Positions 44,430 through 53,032 of a stretch of 64,000 nucleotides of DNA are shown one piece after another (positions within the stretch are counted from its first letter, which is position 1; every line of letters starts with the position of its first letter). The notes below the pieces were generated by a model, which saw nothing but the letters and a program-made list of their open reading frames with translations, was not told the DNA's origin and ran no database searches. This stretch comes from Vibrio gigantis (GTDB lineage: Bacteria; Pseudomonadota; Gammaproteobacteria; Enterobacterales; Vibrionaceae). The stretch spans positions 1,240,001 to 1,304,000 of the forward strand of contig NZ_AP025492.1 of assembly GCF_024347515.1 (NCBI RefSeq), read 5' to 3'. The position numbers and the translations under genes are program-made.

Positions 44430-44822
44430 ATGGATGTACATGAGTGTGTTTCTTTTATCTTGCTGAACGAATCACAAGTATTGTTAGAAAAGCGTAGTGA
44501 GTCTAAAGAAACGGATCCTAGTTTAATTACCATACCTGGCGGCCATATTGAGCACGGTGAAAATCAGGTGCAGGCGTTGTTTCGTGAACTTGATGAAGAG
44601 CTTAATGTTACTCCAACTGAATACTCGTTCTTATGTTCACTTTACCATCCTACGAAAGAGCTGCAGTTGATCCATTACTTTATCGTGAGCGACTGGAAAG
44701 GAGATATCACAGCTCAAGAGGCTGACAGTGTAGAGTGGTATTCGTTAAATATAGCTCCTGTTGGTATCGCTGCCGATGGTGTTGCTTTAAAAGAAGCAGG
44801 GCGGGTGGGGAAATATCTTTAG
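44430..44822 (+). CDS. NUDIX hydrolase
   Basis: This 130-residue protein has the Nudix box GGHIEHGENQVQALFRELDEEL, with the expected glycine and glutamates. N-terminal strands (CVSFILLNESQVLLEKRSE) and LIHYFIVSDW complete the fold. Substrate is unknown; the family cleaves nucleoside diphosphates linked to other groups. A terminator follows 50 bp later. Confidence 0.88.
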   Translation: MDVHECVSFILLNESQVLLEKRSESKETDPSLITIPGGHIEHGENQVQALFRELDEELNVTPTEYSFLCSLYHPTKELQLIHYFIVSDWKGDITAQEADSVEWYSLNIAPVGIAADGVALKEAGRVGKYL

Positions 44823-44871
44823 TTCGTGTTCGAACATATGTTTTGGACACTTTTGAGGGCTCAAAAACGGT

Positions 44872-44902
44872 GAAACCCCGATGTTGGTAGCATCGGGGTT
44901 TC
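44872..44902. terminator. Terminator between the NUDIX gene and rplY
   Basis: Perfect 12-bp arms GAAACCCCGATG / CATCGGGGTTTC with a seven-base loop between convergent genes. Confidence 0.85.
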
Positions 44903-44989
44903 GAATTTCTAGATTTCTCGACTGGTAAGATCGATTATCTTTTCTATGCAGAAGGCTGGATTAATCCAATCTTATTCCTTGGTAGGGAA

Positions 44990-45268
44990 TTAGATGCGGA
45001 TGAAGTCCATGTGCTCAACTTTAGGCTTGAACGCGTGACGTTGAACGTCTTGCGGCTTAACCTTAACTTCTGCGCCGTCAATCACTAGAGTGATTGCTTC
45101 GTAGAATTCAGGCTTATCCATTTGGTTGATCACGTCAGCGTGAACAAGTTCGATAGCTACAGCTGCTGCTTCGCCACCGTAGATTACAGCTGGGAATTTA
45201 CCAGCGTGACGTAGGCGGCGGCTCGCACCTTTACCTAGTTCAGTACGTACTACTGCTTCAAATTTCAT
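44990..45268 (-). CDS. rplY: 50S ribosomal protein L25
   Basis: This 5S rRNA-binding ribosomal protein, 92 residues (E. coli 94), is the short form without a CTC-type C-terminal extension. Recognised from [32 protein letters not shown] and [25 protein letters not shown]. The leader upstream contains an imperfect hairpin at about 45299-45326 that could take part in expression control. Confidence 0.95.
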   Translation of the reverse strand: MKFEAVVRTELGKGASRRLRHAGKFPAVIYGGEAAAVAIELVHADVINQMDKPEFYEAITLVIDGAEVKVKPQDVQRHAFKPKVEHMDFIRI

Positions 45269-45637
45269 AGTTTTACTCTCAAATTAGTAAAAATTAACTT
45301 CACACCTCAATGCGACCTTGAGTGTGTGGTAATGCTTAGGCACAAACGAGTTCATGCTTAAGCGAGCGCGGATACTAACATCACATTCCAATATGAGCAA
45401 GTCAGAAGCCCATCTCAAAGTGAATTTCCTTCGATATTTGGTTCGTTTGGAGATAAAACGCTCGCTAATGCTTGTTGAGCCCATTTTACTCCCTTTTACA
45501 TCGTCATTCTTATCTATTTATATCGCTGTTAAATCATTAAGTTAATGAACGGAAAATGAATGCTTAGCTAAGGCTTGGTTAAGGCTTGGTTCGTTAATCT
45601 TAGTGTTAATTAAACAGCAGAATAAATAGGTGAAAAT
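45269..45637. other. Divergent intergenic region rplY / glycosyltransferase
   Basis: This 369-bp stretch has no convincing gene, though both strands have short open frames. It contains an imperfect CACACCTCAA / TTGAGTGTGTG hairpin close to the rplY start. An 11-bp tandem duplication (AAGGCTTGGTT at 45570 and 45581) lies upstream of the glycosyltransferase. Confidence 0.5.
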
Positions 45638-46366
45638 ATGGAACCGGTAAGCATTGTCGTAATTACGCTAAACGAAGAGAAACGCATTAGCCGTTTAATG
45701 GAAGAGTTGAGCGTGCAAACGCACCAAGAGTTTGAAGTGATTGTTGTCGATTCGAACAGTGAAGATAACACAAGAGAAGTGGCGCAAGCTTATGAAAACG
45801 CGTTGCCAAAATTAACTGTTCATCATATGGAAAATCGTGGTGTGAGCCTTGGTAGAAACACAGGTGCTGCATTGGCGCAGTACAACAGAATTCTATTCTT
45901 AGATGCTGATGTGAGCTTGCCTCGAAACTTCCTTGCGAAAGCGCTTTACGAGCTAGAAGAGAAGAAGCTTGAAGTTGCGGGTGTGTACATGAGTTCGAAA
46001 GGCCTGCCGCTTGTGCACAAGTTTGGTTACGGGCTATTTAATGCAGGCTTGTTTACTACTCAATTCTTTTTCCCGACAGCGATTGGCGCATGTATTTTCT
46101 CGACTAAGCGAGTGCATGATGAGATCGGCGGTTTCGATGAAGAGATCGTACTGTGTGAAGACTGTGACTACGTAAAACGTGCGAGCAAAACATGGCGATT
46201 TAGATTCCTAAATATGACCTTTGGTTTTGACCCACGTCGCTTAGACCAAGATGGCGTTGTGAATACAGGCTCAACTTACCTTAAAGCCAATGTAAGACGT
46301 TTTTTTAAAGGCGAAATGCGTAACAACGAGATGAACTACAAGTTCGGTCATTACAAAGAACAGTAA
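45638..46366 (+). CDS. Family 2 glycosyltransferase
   Basis: This 242-residue GT-A fold enzyme has VSIVVITLNEEKRISRLMEEL, the nucleotide-sugar region VVDSNSEDNTREVA, the DxD-type LDADVSLP and GGFDEEIVLCEDCDYVKRA with the catalytic-base acidic cluster. A short hydrophobic patch (about 130-155) may touch the membrane. The acceptor is unknown. The DedA-LssY gene follows 14 bp later, so the pair may build or move an envelope glycolipid (inference). Confidence 0.88.
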   Translation: MEPVSIVVITLNEEKRISRLMEELSVQTHQEFEVIVVDSNSEDNTREVAQAYENALPKLTVHHMENRGVSLGRNTGAALAQYNRILFLDADVSLPRNFLAKALYELEEKKLEVAGVYMSSKGLPLVHKFGYGLFNAGLFTTQFFFPTAIGACIFSTKRVHDEIGGFDEEIVLCEDCDYVKRASKTWRFRFLNMTFGFDPRRLDQDGVVNTGSTYLKANVRRFFKGEMRNNEMNYKFGHYKEQ

Positions 46367-46380
46367 GCATTGAGGTTGTT

Positions 46381-47637
46381 ATGTTTGATGGACTAGGGCT
46401 GTTTCTGGGAGCATTGGGTGATGCTCTCATTGGCCCAAACCTATTTGTACCGGGAGAGCCCTTTTATATCACGGCGGGCTTTCAACTGTATTCGGGTGCA
46501 TGGATGGCTTTGGTGATGGTGATGCTAGGTGGCTTGCTTGGTGATCAACTCAGTTATTTTATAGGCTATAAATACGGTGCCAAAGCGCAACGAAGGCTCA
46601 TTAAGTTTCGTCCTAAAACCAAAAGATTGATTGCGCGTTGTCGTTATCTGGTTGCTCGAAAAAGCACATACATCATTATTTTTGCTCGCCTATTAGGGCC
46701 AATCGCTTGGGTCGTGCCATTCATAGCTGGCTCGCATCGTGTACCGTGGCGTAATTTCAGTTTATTGGCCTTTATAGGCTTGGTTCTTGGTGGTGGGCAG
46801 TTTATTGCTTGGGGCATGCTACTGGCGCATGGCGTTGAGAACTTTCCGTGGCTTAATAACCTTAAGATATTTATCTCTGAGCATAATAGTTTGATCGTTG
46901 GAGTATTCGCGGTATTGGTCTTCACCGTTATTGGTTATCGAATGAAGTGGCGACGCTTAGTTCTTAAGTCGAGTGCGTTACTGTTGGCATGGGTATTGTT
47001 TGCGAATTACGCTCATTTTTTCTGGAAAGCAGATGATTTTCAAAATCAGCAAGAGACGGCTCAAATTGACAAAATCGACTGGAATTCGGTTATCTACAAA
47101 GCGTTCCCCGGCAAATCTTCATTCTACTCGGCACAAGCGATCAACGTAATTTATGTTGGAGCAACCCCAAGAGACTTGATGAAGCAATTAGGTTGGATAG
47201 AGAATAAAACCTTCTCTCGAAATGAGATTGAATGGGCTGGTTATCTCGCACTGCTTAGAGACAAAACACCACCAGTGTCTGATTTATATTGGAGAGAAAA
47301 ACCACAAGATATGGCGTTTCAACTACCGGGTAACTTGATGAAGCGCAGCCATATTCGCTGGTGGCGTGCTGGTGTTGATATTAAAACTAACCAGCCTCAG
47401 TGGTTAGGTGCAATTAGCTATGATGACGGCCTTAAAGTCACTCCTTACTCCGGTATTGTGACCGTACTTCATAACATTGACCCTAATGTGGATGAAGAGC
47501 GAGATAGCCTAGAATTGCAAATTCGGCAGAACCTTCCGCAAGTATCGATAGAGCATCACCCCTTAGCTCGAGTTGAGGTTCTAAACGATGATCATGATTA
47601 CTTTACCGATGGTAATATATTAGTGATTGGAGGATGA
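46381..47637 (+). CDS. DedA-family membrane protein fused to a LssY C-terminal domain
   Basis: This 418-residue protein has an N-terminal DedA (SNARE-associated/VTT) domain with conserved GGLLGDQLSYFIGYKYGA and FARLLGPIAWVVPFIAGSHRV, where the arginine and proline are family hallmarks. A further helix at about 175-220 leads to a C-terminal LssY-type domain (about 235-418; IVYVGATPRDLMKQLGW-like region, KRSHIRWWRAG). DedA proteins flip lipids or carrier lipids. LssY_C is known from Legionella type I secretion loci, role unclear. It follows the glycosyltransferase and converges with the TonB operon only seven bases away. Confidence 0.85.
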   Translation: MFDGLGLFLGALGDALIGPNLFVPGEPFYITAGFQLYSGAWMALVMVMLGGLLGDQLSYFIGYKYGAKAQRRLIKFRPKTKRLIARCRYLVARKSTYIIIFARLLGPIAWVVPFIAGSHRVPWRNFSLLAFIGLVLGGGQFIAWGMLLAHGVENFPWLNNLKIFISEHNSLIVGVFAVLVFTVIGYRMKWRRLVLKSSALLLAWVLFANYAHFFWKADDFQNQQETAQIDKIDWNSVIYKAFPGKSSFYSAQAINVIYVGATPRDLMKQLGWIENKTFSRNEIEWAGYLALLRDKTPPVSDLYWREKPQDMAFQLPGNLMKRSHIRWWRAGVDIKTNQPQWLGAISYDDGLKVTPYSGIVTVLHNIDPNVDEERDSLELQIRQNLPQVSIEHHPLARVEVLNDDHDYFTDGNILVIGG

Positions 47638-47644
47638 ACCCCAT

Positions 47645-48823
47645 TTAGCTAGCATCGCTCAGATACTCAATTTGAGCGAGCCACTGCTGTGCTGAACGAT
47701 CAAGTTTGCCGCCGACCAGAGTTGTTAATATAGGTTTTGCTTGGGCGTACTGACTTAATTCGAAATGAGCTATCGCTTTTAACAGCTTCCACCTTGGATT
47801 ATTGGGCTGTTGTTCGATTTGTTGATCTAAAAGCGCGATAGCTTTATCCCATTCTTGCTCGCTGTAACTCAGTTGAATTTTGGTCTCTAGTTGAGTGTCG
47901 GTCGGTAACAAATTAAGCAGCTGAAGAGCTTGCTCACGTTGACGTGATTTAAGAAGAGCATGAAGCTTCAGCTTGTTAAATTTGTTTTGATACTGCGCTG
48001 AAGGATGACGCTCATCCAGTGTTTGATAGGCGCTTGCAGGTGCTCCTTTGGTCAACTGGAGTTGCGCCAAGAGTATTCTTTGTGGCTCAGTCAGTTGGTT
48101 TAACTCCCTCACTACTGAAAGTGCAGCAATTGCGCGAGCGGGCTGTTTAAAGTAAAGGCTAGATTGCGCTAAGCGCGACCAAAACTTCACTTCATTAGGG
48201 TAAAGATGAGTAACATTGATCAATATTTCTCGTTCTTTCTCATACGCATCCAAACGTTGATAGCTTGCTAATAAAAGCTGGTAGCGCTGCTTTGTTGCAT
48301 TTAGTTCAATCGCCGTTTTTATGGCCTCTATACTCGCTGGCCACTTCCCGATCTGATAAGCGCTGTGTGCCGCTAGGGTATAAACCTCAGCTTGCAATGT
48401 AGAAGGGAGCTTCGATTGCTCTGCACTTGATAGTGATACGCGGGTCAATCTCCATTCATTAAAACGAGATAGGGCGTCTAAATGGCGGCCATTCTGGTAA
48501 TTCAGCTGAACCGCAAGGCGCAGTAACTGTTCTTGATTGGCTCTGTTTTCGGTTAACTCTAACAGTTCATTGGTTCTGTCTAGCGCGCATTGGAGTTCTT
48601 CAAGCTTCAAACACGCTTGCAAATAAATGCTTTTTGTGAGTTCTAATGTCTCTTTGTTGTCACCCAGATGGTTGTGATGAAAACGTTCAAACGCTCGGAT
48701 ATCAATATCATCACGTTCTAGAAATTGGCTTAGCTGTTGGTAACGTTCAAAGGTTTGAATCTCGACCTGAGCGCAAGTAGCAGCGCTCGCTAGCATAGCC
48801 AGAAGTAGCGTAACTATTCTCAT
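47645..48823 (-). CDS. TPR-repeat periplasmic protein of the TonB operon
   Basis: This 392-residue protein has a signal peptide (MRIVTLLLAMLASAATCA). The mature part is all-helical with tandem tetratricopeptide-like repeats; segments such as AYQIGKWPASIEAIKTAIELNA and FKQPARAIAALSVVREL are clear. It is the last gene of the DUF3450-TtpC-ExbB-ExbD-TonB operon, three bases after tonB. TPR proteins in the same place occur with vibrio TonB2-type clusters. A scaffolding role in the periplasm is inferred. Confidence 0.85.
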   Translation of the reverse strand: MRIVTLLLAMLASAATCAQVEIQTFERYQQLSQFLERDDIDIRAFERFHHNHLGDNKETLELTKSIYLQACLKLEELQCALDRTNELLELTENRANQEQLLRLAVQLNYQNGRHLDALSRFNEWRLTRVSLSSAEQSKLPSTLQAEVYTLAAHSAYQIGKWPASIEAIKTAIELNATKQRYQLLLASYQRLDAYEKEREILINVTHLYPNEVKFWSRLAQSSLYFKQPARAIAALSVVRELNQLTEPQRILLAQLQLTKGAPASAYQTLDERHPSAQYQNKFNKLKLHALLKSRQREQALQLLNLLPTDTQLETKIQLSYSEQEWDKAIALLDQQIEQQPNNPRWKLLKAIAHFELSQYAQAKPILTTLVGGKLDRSAQQWLAQIEYLSDAS

Positions 48824-48826
48824 CCT

Positions 48827-49486
48827 TTAATCTTCCAAATTGTAGTTTACAGTGACTTGTTGCCATTGCTCGCCCGATTGGGGCGGCACAAATTTCCAGC
48901 GCATGACGGAACGTAGCGAAGAACGCAAGAACACCCCGGGAGGTGACTCTTCTACAACCTTATGTTGCACAGCCTCACCTTGCTGGTTGATCAGCAATGA
49001 AAAGGTAATATGTCCTTCAATGTCATTACGTTTCGCTTTGGCCGGGTATTTGGGCGGAATTTGGTAAGTCGGCTTTGCCATTACGACTTGAGAGTGGAAC
49101 TGACTCCCTTGTTGTAAACCTTCGCCCGAAAATGAAAAATCAAAGTTGAGATGAACATCTAACTCATCGCTTGGTTTAAAGGTAACCTCCGGCAGGATCA
49201 CTAAGCTCTCCATATCGGGTATCTCAAAGTTAACTAAGGCAGGGCGACTCGGCGCAGAATTGGGGGCGCTGGTTGCAACGATAGGCTTTATCGTTTCTGG
49301 CTCTTGTGGCTTTTTCTGAGAAGTAATGGTTTGAACGTATATCGGATAGGCAGAGCTATCTCGCTTCAACGTTGGCGTTGAAACAAGCAGGTGAAGCACC
49401 AAAACCAAGATTAGATTGATGCCCACAGCCAATCCCAGAATTCTGAGCTGCTTGGGTTTACTGGTCTTGGGTAGCGATAGCAACAT
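48827..49486 (-). CDS. tonB: TonB energy-transducer protein (TonB2/TonB3 type)
   Basis: This 219-residue TonB has one N-terminal transmembrane helix (ILGLAVGINLILVLVLHLLVS), a short proline-poor periplasmic linker and a C-terminal TonB domain (YPAKAKRNDIEGHITFSLLI, MRWKFVPP). It moves proton-motive-force energy from ExbB/ExbD to outer-membrane receptors. The shortened linker is like TonB2 of vibrios, not TonB1. Its start overlaps exbD by 29 bp. Given the divergent receptor, it probably serves that receptor first, with others possible. Confidence 0.88.
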   Translation of the reverse strand: MLLSLPKTSKPKQLRILGLAVGINLILVLVLHLLVSTPTLKRDSSAYPIYVQTITSQKKPQEPETIKPIVATSAPNSAPSRPALVNFEIPDMESLVILPEVTFKPSDELDVHLNFDFSFSGEGLQQGSQFHSQVVMAKPTYQIPPKYPAKAKRNDIEGHITFSLLINQQGEAVQHKVVEESPPGVFLRSSLRSVMRWKFVPPQSGEQWQQVTVNYNLED

Positions 49487-49865
49487 TGGTAAGCCCTGAT
49501 AAACGTAGTGTATCGATAACCGAAATAAGAGTGCCGGTGTCTAAAGAGCGGTCGGCATTGACGATGGCATTAGTAGTCTGTTTTTCAGTGATATGAGCCT
49601 TAACTTGGAATTGAAGTTGACTAAGGTTTAAGGTCTGCCCGTTAAACCAGATGTTTTTGTCACGATCGACACTCACAGTTAGAGTTTCCGATTGTGGTGT
49701 GAGAGTCGAACTGGATGCGCTAGGCCGATCAACGCTTAAGGTCGACTCTTTTTGAAAGTTGGCCGATAAGATGAAAAAGATCAGAAGGATAAACACCACG
49801 TCAATCAATGGTGTTAGGTCAACTTGAGGTGAATCTTCTCTGTCAGTGAAGGGTTTAATTTTCAT
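49458..49865 (-). CDS. exbD: ExbD biopolymer transport protein
   Basis: This 135-residue protein has a single transmembrane helix with the proton-carrying aspartate (VDLTPLIDVVFILLIFFILS, Asp22) and a periplasmic domain ending LSGLTNVAIATQ. Overlaps exbB by 11 bp and tonB by 29 bp, so translation is coupled through the motor genes. Confidence 0.92.
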   Translation of the reverse strand: MKIKPFTDREDSPQVDLTPLIDVVFILLIFFILSANFQKESTLSVDRPSASSSTLTPQSETLTVSVDRDKNIWFNGQTLNLSQLQFQVKAHITEKQTTNAIVNADRSLDTGTLISVIDTLRLSGLTNVAIATQDQ

Positions 49866-50367
49866 CGATTTTCCATTGTTTGATACAGAGTTCTAATAGC
49901 TTTTGTTGTTGTCGTTTTAGGTTATAGGCTAAGTACATGCCAGATATGGCGGCGAGTAAGCCAGCCAGAGTGGTCAACATGGCTTGGCTGATACCACTAG
50001 AAACGGCGTTCAATACATCTTCATTGTTTAGCTGTTCAAAACACTCCATCATGCCATCGACTGTACCCAGTAAACCAAGCATGGGAAGAATGCGAACACA
50101 GAGCCTGATTTCGTTTAACCCTAGATTCAGGTGCTGATTAATTTGGCTAATCCAACCTTGTTGAAGGTGCTTTATCTCAATGGTGGTGATGCTTGAGTAT
50201 TGACTACTCACGCGGTGAATTTGCGAGGCTAAGTCCAGCTGCTTCAGACTGTTAAAACGAAAATAGCACTGGACGATTAGCCCCCACATGACCAAAGACA
50301 CCAAACCAATAGCCCACATAATGGGGTGGTCCATAGGTAAGCGTGCATTTAAGATTTGTTCTAGCAT
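49855..50367 (-). CDS. exbB: ExbB proton-channel subunit (TonB2 type)
   Basis: This 170-residue ExbB of the short type has three transmembrane helices (WAIGLVSLVMWGLIVQCY; LGLLGTVDGMMECFEQL; GISQAMLTTLAGLLAAISGMYLAY). The last two match the MotA/TolQ/ExbB channel signature. It shares an A base with the ttpC stop (TAATG). Works with ExbD and TonB to use the proton gradient. Confidence 0.9.
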   Translation of the reverse strand: MLEQILNARLPMDHPIMWAIGLVSLVMWGLIVQCYFRFNSLKQLDLASQIHRVSSQYSSITTIEIKHLQQGWISQINQHLNLGLNEIRLCVRILPMLGLLGTVDGMMECFEQLNNEDVLNAVSSGISQAMLTTLAGLLAAISGMYLAYNLKRQQQKLLELCIKQWKIDEN

Positions 50368-51773
50368 TACGCTTGTTTACCGTGTCGGATGTCTACGACT
50401 AAGCTGGTTACTTGATGCTCCAAAATCTCCGATAGCTGTTGTGCTTGTGTCTTAACTAGGCAGTGCAAAATTAGTAGGGGAATGGCGACAAGCAACCCTA
50501 ATTTTGTGGTCAGTAACGCTTCTGCAATACCACCTGAAAGCAGTTCACCATCAGTAACACCTTGCGAAGTGATGACACTAAATGTTTCGATCATCCCACC
50601 AACGGTACCTAAAAGCCCCATTAATGGTGCTATTGCTGCCAAAACTGCCAATGTCCCGATGCCTTTGTTTAACCATGGCATCTCTCGGCTAATGTTGGCG
50701 TCAACAACATCCTCCATTTGTTGGTCTGTAGTACATCCCTTAAGTTGAAGAAGTACACGACCTAACATGTTCTGTTCGGATAGTTCGCTGAGCTTTAAGG
50801 CTTGGTGCTTCACTGCTTTTTTCTCTATGGTTACGCTGAATAAGCGTGCTAAACCGATAGAAAAACCGATCACAGCAAGAAGAGCGATGAGTAAGCCAAT
50901 AATGCCGGCAGGCAAGTAAGCTTCATACCATTTAGGTTGTTTGGCGTTAGTTACGAACCCAAAACCAAAGGCCGGATCGATCAACCATCTCTCGTTGCTA
51001 TGAGCTAATTGAGGTTGTGGGAAGAGCTGAATCCACAGTTGACGAGCACCATCAAAACTAAGCCAACCATAGCCTTCAGCGAACTGGCTAAATGCCCCAA
51101 CTTGTTGAATTGAAGCTTGTTTGATCTCGCCATTTGGCAGCAATACCTCGCCCACGAGCTCTCTTGGTTCACTCGATGCCGAGATTTGTTGAATCATCGC
51201 TATCCAGAGTTGATGGATGGTTGCGATACTGAAGTCATTTTCATCGACGGGTTGTGGTTCTTTCACTTTTGCCCAAGTTGCTAAAGGCCGATTGTTTGAG
51301 AGGAAATTTCTCTGTTGAGCGGAAGTGAGATTAATGACCTCAACAATGTCAGCTTTAGCCGCTTTCACCTGTTTCTGTTTATCCTGCAGCTTTTGCTGTA
51401 ACTGAAGAATTTGTTCCTCTAATTGAGCATTGCGATTGTTGAGTGCTTGCAGTTTAGTTTGCTGTACGGCGACTTGCGCATTAGTTTCAGTGAGTTGTTC
51501 TTTCTTGCGAACCTTAAGCTCTTGGTAGCGCTGAATATCGGCTTGGCTAGCTTTCTCAACACGTTCAAAAATGGATTGCAGTGAATCACTGTTTACTGGT
51601 TGCACAGAATTTTCACTTGCCGAAACAGGTGTATGAGCCGGTTCTTCTGAAGCATGGGATTGGCTAGCGTTGAATATTGTCGCTAGGCTGACCATCAACA
51701 TCACGCTGCAATGGGATCTCCAATGGCTGTTATTCATCATGGAAGTGCTGCTGTTAGCTCTTAGATTTTTCAT
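50367..51773 (-). CDS. ttpC: TtpC-type ExbB-like protein with a periplasmic coiled-coil
   Basis: This 468-residue protein has a signal-like N-terminus, a long periplasmic coiled coil (about residues 65-145) and a small beta domain (SFDGARQLWIQLFP). A C-terminal MotA/TolQ/ExbB channel domain has three helices (GIIGLLIALLAVIGFSIGLA; GTVGGMIETFSVIT; EALLTTKLGLLVAIPLLILH). It is the extra, larger ExbB paralogue required by TonB2 systems in vibrios. Its start is two bases after the DUF3450 stop. Confidence 0.88.
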   Translation of the reverse strand: MKNLRANSSTSMMNNSHWRSHCSVMLMVSLATIFNASQSHASEEPAHTPVSASENSVQPVNSDSLQSIFERVEKASQADIQRYQELKVRKKEQLTETNAQVAVQQTKLQALNNRNAQLEEQILQLQQKLQDKQKQVKAAKADIVEVINLTSAQQRNFLSNNRPLATWAKVKEPQPVDENDFSIATIHQLWIAMIQQISASSEPRELVGEVLLPNGEIKQASIQQVGAFSQFAEGYGWLSFDGARQLWIQLFPQPQLAHSNERWLIDPAFGFGFVTNAKQPKWYEAYLPAGIIGLLIALLAVIGFSIGLARLFSVTIEKKAVKHQALKLSELSEQNMLGRVLLQLKGCTTDQQMEDVVDANISREMPWLNKGIGTLAVLAAIAPLMGLLGTVGGMIETFSVITSQGVTDGELLSGGIAEALLTTKLGLLVAIPLLILHCLVKTQAQQLSEILEHQVTSLVVDIRHGKQA

Positions 51774-51775
51774 GA

Positions 51776-52519
51776 TTATTGCGCCTTTGGAAGTGTGAGC
51801 AGCGGGTAAGTATTGCCGCTATTCAGTGCAGTGATAGCTTGGATGACCTGTTCGGTTTGTTCGCTTGAAAGTGTTGCCCACAACTGTTGTTTCGGACGCC
51901 ACACTCCAGCCAGTGATGCATCAAGTGATAGGTAGTAGTAACCCAAACGTCCAACCCTTAAATACTGAACTTCTTGATCAGCTGTTAACCTGCCAAACCA
52001 AGTTTTTACTTCAGTGCCGAATTGGATTTCCGTTTGATAGGCAATCAAGATTCGTTCGAGCTTTTCAGCATCGCTCAGTTGAGGATCGATCAAGTTGTTG
52101 TTTAATTGGTTGATTCGTTTTAGTCGCGCTTGTTTATCGAAAGGGAGGTCTGACAATACAAGTTCTCTCAATGTCTCAGTCATTTGCTCTAGTAGTGGGT
52201 ATAAGTTGACCTTAGTTTGTCGGATGTTATCCATCTCAACATCTAGCCCATCAATCACGTTCTGTAGTTGAATCAGTTGATTAGTAAGTTGCTCTTGATA
52301 GCGGCTTTGTAACCTTATTTCATGATCTAGGGCTCTTGCTGTTTCACGTCGTAACTGAATTTGGTCGTCGATCGATTCAATACGCTTTTGTATAGAAGAT
52401 GATGACTCAATATGGCGTACCTGTTCTTTGATTTTCTGGTTAGTGATTGATTCTGCAAATGCGTTATTTTGCAGACATAATGAGCATATCGCTAAAAGTG
52501 TAAAACGGAATTGAATCAT
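51776..52519 (-). CDS. DUF3450 periplasmic coiled-coil protein
   Basis: This 247-residue protein has a signal peptide (cleavage after NNAFA / ESI), then a long coiled coil (about 25-115) and a globular end (QYLRVGRLGYYYLSLDASLAGVW). DUF3450 proteins accompany TtpC in TonB2-type clusters and are thought to assist energy transfer in the periplasm. First gene of the six-gene operon, with a Fur-like site about 55 bp upstream. Confidence 0.87.
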   Translation of the reverse strand: MIQFRFTLLAICSLCLQNNAFAESITNQKIKEQVRHIESSSSIQKRIESIDDQIQLRRETARALDHEIRLQSRYQEQLTNQLIQLQNVIDGLDVEMDNIRQTKVNLYPLLEQMTETLRELVLSDLPFDKQARLKRINQLNNNLIDPQLSDAEKLERILIAYQTEIQFGTEVKTWFGRLTADQEVQYLRVGRLGYYYLSLDASLAGVWRPKQQLWATLSSEQTEQVIQAITALNSGNTYPLLTLPKAQ

Positions 52520-52574
52520 CAGTATGAGCGCTTTTTTGGATTGGTGATATTCGGTTGGGCAATTAAAAATGATG

Positions 52575-52593
52575 TGGAATGATAATTGTTTTT
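52575..52593 (-). promoter_or_regulatory. Putative Fur box, TonB operon side
   Basis: TGGAATGATAATTGTTTTT matches 12 of 19 positions of the GATAATGATAATCATTATC consensus, including an uninterrupted AATGATAAT core. It lies about 56 bp upstream of the DUF3450 start. Confidence 0.55.
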
Positions 52594-52997
52594 ATTTATA
52601 TGTGAAGTTTATTTTTCATGCCACATATGATTATTTATATTAAGATTTTGATTTATAAGTAATTTAATTATTATTGTCGATTGTTTTGTCTTTGCTTATC
52701 ATCGTATTGCGTAATATTTCACCGTTTTTATTTTATCGATTGCGTTAACAAAAATGTATTTTATCTCAAATTGTTTTGTTAATGATTTGTGACAGTGGAA
52801 TTCAATGTCGACATATTATTCCAAATGATATTTGTTCTCATTTATCCTTGCAGCTAAAGGGTTCTATAAGATTTGGGTATAGTTTATAACATTAGTGAAT
52901 GTTACATTTTTATTACTTAAAAGGAGATGTTGGTAGATTACCCTACAGTTATTGGTGGTAGGTGAGGGATTTACTTGTTGAATGTCTTATTGTTAGC

Positions 52998-53016
52998 ATT
53001 AATGATAATTATTATC
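52998..53016 (+). promoter_or_regulatory. Fur box, receptor side
   Basis: ATTAATGATAATTATTATC matches 16 of 19 positions of the Fur consensus. It ends 16 bp before the receptor start codon, so bound Fur would cover the leader and ribosome-binding region. Confidence 0.8.
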
Positions 53017-53032
53017 ACCTAGACCTTTTAAC

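Larger units (their letters stand above)
52520..53032. other. Divergent control region between the TonB operon and the receptor operon
   Basis: A 513-bp, very AT-rich gap with no gene. It carries a Fur-like site near each end (52575-52593 and 52998-53016), so both divergent operons are probably iron-regulated. No other regulator gene is present locally. Confidence 0.6.

Noticed and set aside
45354..45545. Short plus-strand frame in the rplY upstream region
   Set aside because: No ribosome-binding site and overlaps an equally open frame on the other strand.
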